Position numbers and translations under genes: made by a program. A stretch of 14,696 nucleotides of DNA from positions 1-14,696 of the forward strand of contig JALKBU010001207.1 of assembly GCA_023091735.1 (NCBI GenBank), given 5' to 3'. Below are positions 8,735 through 14,696 of the stretch, piece after piece (position 1 is the first letter of the stretch; every line of letters begins with the position of its first letter). This DNA comes from Trichomonas tenax (lineage: Eukaryota > Parabasalia > Trichomonadida > Trichomonadidae). The notes below the pieces were generated by a model. It saw only the letters and a list, made by a program, of their open reading frames with translations, was not told the DNA's origin and ran no database searches.

Positions 8735-10345
8735 CTATTGAGCACCGTGTTTGACAAGAATGTCTCGAATTAGTGCGAATTTTGGATCATCTGAGATTTT
8801 CGACTTCGCGATATCCAATGGAGTTCTGTTGTTATTGTCGCGTTCATTCATTTTCGCACCGCGTTTGATAAGGAATTCGACTGACTCAAAACAGCATTCA
8901 TTGACTGCCCAATGAAGAGGTGTGAAATTATTCCATCCGCATTCATTGATATCAATTCCCTGTGAAAGAAGATAATCAAGAATTTCGACTTTGTTTCCTC
9001 TTGCAGCCCCGTGAATGCAAAAATCACCAGAATTATCTTTCCACTTAATTTCGAGGCCTTTCGATTGCAGGAATTTGAGGACTTCGAGGTGTCCTTTCCA
9101 TGATGCATAATATCCGCTGTTTGTATTGAAATTTGTTTTTGAGTTAACATCACAGCCAATGGAAACTAAATATTTGACGGTATCAAGACGGCCGTCTTGT
9201 GATGCAAAGAGAATTGTATTGAATCCATCAGATTCTTTCTTCCAATTTTTGTCGAATTCAACAGAAATAAGATAACGAACAACATCTGTATGACCTTGAG
9301 CTGCAGCTTCCAATAGAGCATTGTTTCCAAACTTGTTGACACAATCTCGATTACAGCCGCATTCGATAAGTGATTTCGCAAGTCTGAGATTTCCTTTAAC
9401 ACATGCCCAAATTAAACTTGTGTTTTCATTTTCATCACGAACTTCGCTCAGGCCGAGTTTGCAACATAATGAAATTAATTCTGTTTCACTGCGCGATGAA
9501 AGATCATCAATGAAAGAATAAACGCTTTTCAAGTCGTTGACACCAAAGAGAATCTTTGCATCTTCTGGAGAAGGAAGAGGAAGTCCTGACTTGAGAGTCT
9601 TCGAGAAAGATTTAGTGAAAGAAACGAGATTAGACGACGAATATGATTTCGCAGATGATGCGCAGTCAAGGATAAGCGAGATTTTGTTCAGTTTTTCATT
9701 AGATTGTGTTTCGTTCGTTCTGTTGAGAGATGAAAGATGTTCATTCTCAGCACGCATCGATCTGATGCTTGAACGAAGTGAATTGTTCTCTGAGATTTGT
9801 TTCGTGATTTCATTATTCAATTGTTTGATCTCTGATGAAAGACGGTCATTATCACTTTTCAAACGAGAAATTTCTGACTCAAGAGATCTGATTGCATTGT
9901 TTTTCGCTTCGACTGTCTCTTGAAAGAGATTTCTCGATTCTGAAATTTCCATCTTAAGAAGATCCAAATCACGCTGAATTTTTGACTTGGATTCGATGGA
10001 ATCTGAATGCTGATCGCAGATGTCATCGCAAAAGTTGAATATAGACTTGATTGCCTTGCATTTGAAGCATTTGTATATCGAATTGATAAATTCGAAGAAT
10101 TTGTTGATTTCTGTGTCATTGTTTGTTTTGAAGTTGACGTTCATCGAGCAGAAGACCTCAAATTGTTTGTGTAAATCGTAGTGCTTCTTGCTGTTTTTGA
10201 GGACGTAAGACCCTTGAATTCCGTCAAGATCTGCTGCGGAGAGGATTTGAAGAAGTGTTTCGAGGTCATTGAAGACATCGAACAATGTGTCGTTGGATAT
10301 CATCGATCCAACTTCTTTCGCTGACTCTTCAATGTTGAGTTCCAT
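8735..10345 (-). CDS. Coiled-coil and ankyrin-repeat protein, 536 aa
   Basis: The frame is intact from the ATG at 10345 to TAG. Residues 1-115 form a helical N-terminal domain with several cysteines (C94, C97, C106, C110), resembling the leader domain often seen in trichomonad ankyrin proteins. Residues about 118-215 are a long charged coiled coil (for example RSLESEISRLKSDNDRLSSE). Residues about 305-536 are roughly seven ankyrin repeats, recognisable by NNALLEAAAQGHTDVVRYLI (341-360) and FTPLHWAVNECCFESVEFLI (474-493). The fourth repeat (406-438) is degenerate. Ankyrin repeats bind partner proteins and the coiled coil suggests dimerisation; no catalytic domain is present. This belongs to a very large expanded family in trichomonads whose members mostly lack known functions. 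Upstream, GTAAACGGTTT (minus strand, 10378-10388) lies about 33 bases before the ATG, with no TCAYW initiator. TAAA follows about 34 bases after the stop. Confidence 0.92.
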   Translation of the reverse strand: MELNIEESAKEVGSMISNDTLFDVFNDLETLLQILSAADLDGIQGSYVLKNSKKHYDLHKQFEVFCSMNVNFKTNNDTEINKFFEFINSIYKCFKCKAIKSIFNFCDDICDQHSDSIESKSKIQRDLDLLKMEISESRNLFQETVEAKNNAIRSLESEISRLKSDNDRLSSEIKQLNNEITKQISENNSLRSSIRSMRAENEHLSSLNRTNETQSNEKLNKISLILDCASSAKSYSSSNLVSFTKSFSKTLKSGLPLPSPEDAKILFGVNDLKSVYSFIDDLSSRSETELISLCCKLGLSEVRDENENTSLIWACVKGNLRLAKSLIECGCNRDCVNKFGNNALLEAAAQGHTDVVRYLISVEFDKNWKKESDGFNTILFASQDGRLDTVKYLVSIGCDVNSKTNFNTNSGYYASWKGHLEVLKFLQSKGLEIKWKDNSGDFCIHGAARGNKVEILDYLLSQGIDINECGWNNFTPLHWAVNECCFESVEFLIKRGAKMNERDNNNRTPLDIAKSKISDDPKFALIRDILVKHGAQ

Positions 10346-10433
10346 TTTTTATTATATTGGCAAAAAAAAATCGAAATAAACCGTTTACAAAACGACTATT
10401 TTTTGGGAAATTTTGACAAGTCATTATAATTGC
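10346..10433. promoter_or_regulatory. Compact divergent promoter region
   Basis: These 88 bases must serve both the minus-strand ankyrin gene and the plus-strand SHIPPO gene. For the minus gene, AAACCGTTT at 10378-10386 reads AAACGGTTT on its own strand, the same word found before the 192-aa gene. For the plus gene, AAACGAC (10390-10396) and TCATT (10421-10425) are seen. The A at 10423 as +1 would give an 11-base leader before the ATG at 10434. The initiator assignment is well founded on the known trichomonad consensus; the Myb-type reading is inferred. Confidence 0.55.
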
Positions 10434-11921
10434 ATGACATATAAATATACTTACATGGCAAAATGTATAAAAGAAGGGGTTAAAAAGATAGAAAAGGAAA
10501 ATAACGAATTTTCGATGACGTGGTCGCAGACGGCGTTCAGAAAGATTTCTTTGGAATCGAATACGACGCCTTCAAACGTCGGACCTGGCAGTTACAGCAC
10601 GCCGACAAATTTTTCGAAAATTCGCACTGTAAGGAAACAAAACGTTCCTCAAAGTCGAGATTTTTACTCAAGACCTGATCTGGTGACTCCAGGACCAGGT
10701 GCATACAACATCGATTTCCAAGCAAACAACAGCCGACCAGTCAGTTCCTTCTTTAAATCACGCGTTCGCAGAGATGTTTATTCTGTGGACTCTTCTAATC
10801 CATCTCCGGCCGATTACGCGCATCACACGGAGTGGGGAAGGAAGCAGACAATATACGCGCAGGTCCATCACCCTCGAGCACGCAAATATCAACCTCATGT
10901 TCCAGATAACGCGAATTACCTCGATGAGCAGGGCCGATTGGTGCGGAAAGCCGCACAGAAGAGGACAGAGGCTGACATAGGACCAGGAACTTACGAAACT
11001 GCGACCGAAACAAATGTTCATCCTTCCACAATCAACGCAAGCAAGAGGGACCACGACATCTTCAAGACGAAGAGGGCAACGACCCCTGCACCTGCTCAAT
11101 ACTCGCCAGCGATCGTAGACTACAAAATTCCGATAAAAATCAAAGGCGAAGACAAAAGCAATCAAAGAATGCCCGAAATCAATCAAAGCGTCGGTTTATA
11201 CCACACAACGAAGATTCCGCGCAGTCAGTCACCGATATTCAGGACCAAACTCGCGAGAGAGTCGTACACAAGTCTCTCTGACAATCCTGGGCCCGGCTCT
11301 TATTCGATCAGCAACGAGAGCGCGAAGAGCATCAGAAAGAGCGATTTAAGGGAGAGAGAAGTTGTGTTTGGATCGACATCGGTGCGATTCGACAACTTCG
11401 AGACAGACGCTCCCGGTCCTGGAGAGTATTCTCCGCAGAACATTCCTCTGAAGAACAAAGGATCCGCGTCAGTGATGATGAACAGAGCGCCGAAGAAAGA
11501 ACTTTTCGAGAGTGTAGAAAGTCCATCTCCGGGCGATTACGATCTCCCTGCGACATCGAAGCAGCGTCCTCAGCAGAGTCCGGCGTTCAAATCGAGAGAA
11601 GTGAGAATGGGAGACGTTAAAAATGAAACTCCAGGACCCGCTGATTATTCGCTCGATTTTCCTGTCGAAGAAAGGGGTGCGAGGATATTCGCAACGAGGT
11701 ATAACACAAAGGGAGACTGGACAACACATAACATGAGTGAAGCGCCGTCTCCTGAAGGATATACAATCGAAAGAGGAATGCACGGACCGAGATTTTCGAT
11801 TTCTCGCGCGGATAGATTCAGAAAAGCTGGAAAGAAGACAGGACTCGGCCCAGGACAATACGATGTCGGCAGGCCATTCCTCAAACAGTCCTTCAACTCA
11901 GCTGTTCCGAAATTATACTAA
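10434..11921 (+). CDS. SHIPPO/STPGP-repeat protein, 495 aa
   Basis: The protein carries about eleven short proline-glycine repeats of the SHIPPO/STPGP type spaced 30-95 residues apart. Examples are VGPGSYSTP (49-57), TPGPGAYNI (85-93), NPSPADY (122-128), IGPGTYET (182-189), NPGPGSYSI (284-292), APGPGEYSP (326-334), SPSPGDYDL (363-371), TPGPADYSL (399-407) and LGPGQYDVG (471-479). Basic F-x-S-R-type segments lie between them (FFKSR, IFRTK, AFKSR, IFATR). Proteins of this class (ODF3 and relatives) associate with microtubules of flagella and basal bodies, so a role in the flagellar or pelta-axostyle cytoskeleton is likely. The start at 10434 is chosen because TCATT lies 9 bases upstream. Other in-frame ATGs are at 10455 and 10515. 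The first 27 codons are lysine-rich and AT-rich, unlike the GC-richer body, so a start at 10515 is possible. The stop TAA overlaps a TAAA signal. Confidence 0.88.
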   Translation: MTYKYTYMAKCIKEGVKKIEKENNEFSMTWSQTAFRKISLESNTTPSNVGPGSYSTPTNFSKIRTVRKQNVPQSRDFYSRPDLVTPGPGAYNIDFQANNSRPVSSFFKSRVRRDVYSVDSSNPSPADYAHHTEWGRKQTIYAQVHHPRARKYQPHVPDNANYLDEQGRLVRKAAQKRTEADIGPGTYETATETNVHPSTINASKRDHDIFKTKRATTPAPAQYSPAIVDYKIPIKIKGEDKSNQRMPEINQSVGLYHTTKIPRSQSPIFRTKLARESYTSLSDNPGPGSYSISNESAKSIRKSDLREREVVFGSTSVRFDNFETDAPGPGEYSPQNIPLKNKGSASVMMNRAPKKELFESVESPSPGDYDLPATSKQRPQQSPAFKSREVRMGDVKNETPGPADYSLDFPVEERGARIFATRYNTKGDWTTHNMSEAPSPEGYTIERGMHGPRFSISRADRFRKAGKKTGLGPGQYDVGRPFLKQSFNSAVPKLY

Positions 11922-11922
11922 A
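11919..11922 (+). terminator. TAAA polyadenylation signal overlapping the stop codon
   Basis: The SHIPPO gene ends TAC-TAA-A, so the stop codon is part of TAAA. Stop-overlapping UAAA is the described polyadenylation signal in Trichomonas, and a T-rich run follows. Confidence 0.55.
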
Positions 11923-11958
11923 TTTTTTTGTTTGTATTATTTATAATAATCAAAATCT

Positions 11959-12440
11959 TTTTTTTTTATGAATTGATTTTGAACATCAACATTTAACTTA
12001 ATGATTTAAAACTTATATTGTTTCTTTCGCAATGATGCATATATAATTGCTGTGTTAATAGAAATCGATGGTTTTATTTATATATCGAGTTATTGAATTC
12101 ATTTTTGATATTAAAAAAATCACTTTTTTCATTAAACGATTATGAACATAAACATCAAATTTAGCGAATATAATTATTTCATTAAGAATTGTGTATAGAT
12201 ATGTGTTATTTTAATAGAAATTGATGGTTTTCTTTATATATCGAGTTATTAAAATTTTTTTATACCAAAAAGTTTAAAAAATCTATTTTTTCATTAAACG
12301 ATTATGAACAGAAACATTAAACTTGGCAAATTAAAACATATATTGTTTTACTGATAAAGATGCATATATGATTGCTGTGTTAATATAAATTGATGATTTT
12401 CTTTATATATCGAGTTATTGAATTCTTTTTTGATGTTAGA
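11959..12440. repeat. Three tandem copies of a unit of about 162 bp
   Basis: Three diverged copies run head to tail. GAACAT(C/A)AACAT-type blocks sit at 11981, 12144 and 12306, a spacing of 163 and 162. TATATCGAGT sits at 12081, 12237 and 12406. CATTAAACGATTATGAACA is shared by copies 2 and 3 (attaaacgat at 12131 and 12293), while copy 1 is more diverged there. TGCATATATxATTGCTGTGTTAATA is shared by copies 1 and 3. The copies differ by small indels and contain no ORF. They fill the gap between two convergent genes. Confidence 0.8.
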
Positions 12441-12551
12441 AAAAAAAATTGTAATATAGATCTTTATAATAAAACAAAAAATATATATAATAGAGTTATT
12501 CGAGGTGGTCAGCGAGCATTTCGATTTGCGTTCTTTTGTTGATGTCTGAGA

Positions 12552-12567
12552 ATATTTTCTCTATTTA
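12552..12567 (-). other. Probable frameshift 3 near the LRR gene 3' end
   Basis: In the current frame the tail reads ILRHQQKNANRNAR and stops at 12509-12511. One frame over, the same DNA reads FSDINKRTQIEMLADHLE and stops at TAA 12496-12498. The second is a more natural amphipathic C-terminus. The switch must lie after the TAA at 12565-12567. This is inferred from composition only. Confidence 0.4.
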
Positions 12568-13084
12568 AACCAACGCCGTAAATGTCTTTGCACTCTTTCA
12601 GCAAAAGTTCTGTTTCGTTGTCGTATTTGACGTAAGTGGACATGTTCGTGTAGTTTTCGTACAATCCTCGCTTCGGCGTAATGCTATTGGAGAATGAGAT
12701 GTGGTCCGTTTCGAACGAATCAGCGGCTGAAGACTGTTTGTGACAAACATCGAAAATCAACTCCGAAGACTTTTTCTCGTTTTTGCCGAATTTCGCAGAA
12801 AACTGAGTCTTCATGTGCTGCATTCTCCTTTGCAGCTCATTCCTGAACTGCGGCGATGACTTTGATAGTGCGTTTTTGACATCTGAAGAAGGCCAAACGA
12901 CGTTTTTGATGAAGGAACGCGACAAAAAGTTTTCGCACGTTCCGAGGAATGATTCAGCGTCACTTGGATTGAAGCCATCGAAATTGACATCGCAGAGCGA
13001 AGAAGACATCTCCTGGCATATCTGGTTCAGTAATTTCTCGCCGACCATTTGTCCGGAGATGTCCATTTTCTTCAAACATCCTTT

Positions 13085-13087
13085 TCA
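13085..13087 (-). other. In-frame TGA in the LRR gene
   Basis: The 280-residue segment ending SQFLLTSA and the segment starting KGCLKKMDISG are in exactly the same frame, separated only by this TGA. The stop falls inside a repeat, and the next repeat follows with normal spacing. A nonsense mutation fits best. Confidence 0.75.
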
Positions 13088-13952
13088 TGCAGATGTCAAC
13101 AAAAACTGAGACAAGCTCGCTCCGAGAGCGTTCTCTGGCGTGGAACTGATAGTCAGGGACTCGAGCGACTTGCTCTGGACCAAATTAATCAATGGAGGTA
13201 AAACGCTTTCGATGCTTGATTTCTTTATGCAATTAGAAATCGAAAGATTGATTAAACTCGGCAAAGAATTAATGAAATCGCAGAAGTTTTTAATATTTTC
13301 TGTGTTTAAGTCGTTGTTATCGAATGTCAGTGCTGTGAGGTTCTGGATCTTTGTTTGCGAAGCTTTTGAGTAAAATTCATTCAATGATTCTTGATTCATG
13401 ATAATTCCTGAAATATCGAGTGAAAACTTGTTCTTGGCCTTCTGAAGATTCCGAAGTAAAGATAATAAAGCTTCAGGACCGAAATTAACATCTTTGAGAA
13501 TTAATGAAGAAAAACTTCTGTTAATATTGAATTTTATCTTAAGTGGAGTTGAGAAATTGTTGTTGGTGAGGTTCAAATCATTGAATTCAGTGTCTAATTG
13601 GAAAATTTGAGGAATTAAACTTTCTAATGCCAAATTGCAACCTTTTGCAACTAAATACTTCAAGCAGTGTGTTTCCAGGACCCAACCAGATGAAACTAAC
13701 TGGAAAATAAGGAATGAAAGATCATCGAAACCTGTGATATTTTCAAATCTGAAAACCTGAAGATTATGGAAGCACGGACTGAAAAATAGAGTTTGGAAGA
13801 AAGAATCCAGTGAAGAGCTGTTGAATTGGCAGTTGTTAAACGACAAATATTCAACTTTTGGAACATATTTTGAAAATTCTTCGAAAAACGTGGCAGAGGA
13901 CTGTATAGTGAACTTGCAGTTCTTCACTTCGAAGTGCTGAATGTTGACTAAG

Positions 13953-13961
13953 TTTTTTTTT
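13953..13961 (-). other. Frameshift 2 in a nine-A run of the LRR gene
   Basis: The frame up to LLFEEKK hits TAG at 13948-13950. The next frame, open from just after a stop at 13964-13966, continues NLVNIQHFEVKNCKFT in LRR register. The join is a run of nine A on the coding strand, and one additional A would restore continuity. Slippage, mutation or a homopolymer miscount are all possible. Confidence 0.7.
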
Positions 13962-14554
13962 CTTCAAACAAAAGTTCAACATTTTTCATTTGATGAGTAA
14001 AATCGATATTTTTGAGTGAAATCTTATTCACTGTGGCGTTTCTCTTGACAACTATAAGCATGAAGGGCAGAAATGCGTCCATTGAGATATATTTGAGTTT
14101 CAATTCGTGAATATTCGTATCATATGAAACTGACTGAATTATTGTCTGAATGTATGGATTTGACATCTGTACGTCCGTGATAGAAAGAATATCTCCAACA
14201 TTACACAAAAAATCGTAAGTCGCTTTGATTGTGTTCTCAACAAAGGGCTGGGAGCACTTCAGTATGCAGCCGAGGAACATGTCAGCCAAAATATTTGTTG
14301 GCTGGAACGTAAAATAATGTTGATCGTAAGCATTTTTGATTTTGTCTTCAACAAGGATTTCGAGGTTCATGCTTGGGTGGTAGAACAGTGCTTGGAACAC
14401 TGTTGCTATTTTCGATGCGATTTTTAATATCTTTTGATGAAAAATTGTAATTTTTTCCGTTTCGCTTTGAAATGTTAAATTTTTTTCAGTAACAAACACT
14501 TTTCTGAGGTCGCACAGAGGTATGAAACGAGAAACTTGAAGAGTTTTGGAAAAT

Positions 14555-14575
14555 GACTTTTGAAATAAAATAAAC
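14555..14575 (-). other. Frameshift 1 in the LRR gene
   Basis: Upstream of this point the PH-like sequence reads well in one frame, up to HISGVYFIS. Downstream the sense moves to another frame, from SFSKTLQVSRF onward. The second frame is closed by a stop at 14626-14628 and the first by one at 14486-14488, so the change must lie between. A single extra base in the AAAA or TTTT runs here would explain it. Confidence 0.6.
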
Positions 14576-14696
14576 GCCGGAAATATGCAAACAGAAGTAC
14601 TTTTCCTTGATTTTTCCCTTCTTGTTCAAATATTCGACGCTGTCGAAGACAATTAATCCCTTTTTCGAAGAATGCAAAACTGGATGTGAAGAAAGA

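Larger units (their letters stand above)
12496..14696 (-). pseudogene. Interrupted PH-like + leucine-rich-repeat (CARMIL-like) gene, 5' end beyond window
   Basis: Read on the minus strand from the right edge, the pieces join into one protein. First comes a PH-like N-terminal part (KKGLIVFDSVEYLN, then FIPLCDLRKVFVTEKNLTFQ). It is followed by a helical stretch and at least twelve LRRs, such as VEYLSFNNCQFN, FNDLNLTNNNFS, LTALTFDNNDLN and LINLSISNCI, and after the TGA, LKKMDISGQMVGE and LCDVNFDGFN. A polar helical tail ends it. This order matches CARMIL-type proteins, which regulate actin capping at membranes; such PH+LRR proteins are numerous in trichomonads. The frame is broken by a frameshift near 14555-14575, another in a nine-A run (13953-13961), an in-frame TGA at 13085-13087, and probably a fourth lesion near 12552-12567. 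Other genes in the window are intact over thousands of bases, so decay is likelier than sequencing error, though the homopolymer break could be an assembly fault. If the last shift is real, the natural end is TAA at 12496; otherwise it is TGA at 12509. Confidence 0.75.

Noticed and set aside
9537..9923. 128-codon plus-strand ORF opposite the ankyrin gene
   Set aside because: It lies fully antisense to the coiled-coil part of a clear gene. It is a product of the biased codon use there and has no initiator or recognisable domain.
10758..11186. 142-codon minus-strand ORF opposite the SHIPPO gene
   Set aside because: It is antisense to proline/glycine-repeat coding sequence; composition explains the open frame.
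13085..13087. Selenocysteine or reassigned TGA codon
   Set aside because: TGA ends the intact 192-aa gene normally, no conserved partner residues suggest selenocysteine, and the same gene has other lesions.
13060..13100. Short intron removing the in-frame TGA
   Set aside because: No GTAYGT donor or ACTAACACACAG-type branch/acceptor motif of trichomonad introns is seen here, and the repeat register is already correct without removing bases.

Overview
The window looks like nuclear DNA from a parabasalid protist, either Trichomonas or Tritrichomonas. Four observations point there. (1) It holds intron-free eukaryotic genes separated by very AT-rich spacers. (2) Two plus-strand genes carry a TCATT initiator a few bases before the ATG. 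(3) TAAA trimers lie at or just after stop codons. (4) The gene content (coiled-coil/ankyrin protein, SHIPPO/STPGP-repeat protein, CARMIL-like LRR protein, MUN-like protein) suits a flagellated protist with active actin and vesicle systems. No bacterial signals, tRNA, rRNA, CRISPR array or intact transposon were seen.

Layout. 1-2270: about 2.2 kb without a credible gene. It holds short 30-bp tandem units (264-350) and a striking series of unrelated inverted repeats (792-855, 1264-1373, 1491-1586, 1613-1687, 1797-1867, 2135-2198). 2271-2849 (+): a 192-aa protein with a degenerate EF-hand-like look. 2850-3348: a spacer between convergent genes. 3349-6687 (-): a 1112-aa all-helical protein whose C-terminal third resembles the MUN domain of Munc13-type exocytosis factors. 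6688-8734: a 2-kb AT-rich spacer with a possible degraded coding stretch near 6860-7402. 8735-10345 (-): a 536-aa coiled-coil plus ankyrin protein. 10346-10433: a short divergent promoter region. 10434-11921 (+): a 495-aa SHIPPO/STPGP-repeat protein, probably linked to the microtubule cytoskeleton or flagella. 11922-12495: three tandem copies of a unit of about 162 bp. 12496-14696 (-): a PH-like plus LRR (CARMIL-like) gene cut by the right edge and broken by an in-frame TGA and at least two, probably three, frameshifts.

The genes are transcribed separately and show no operon. They share a broad theme (membrane traffic, actin and microtubule cytoskeleton), but nothing in the sequence shows that they work together. 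The most unusual parts are the cluster of long unrelated hairpins in the first 2.2 kb, the MUN-like protein and the multiply interrupted LRR gene. All family assignments were made by eye from motifs, without database searches.
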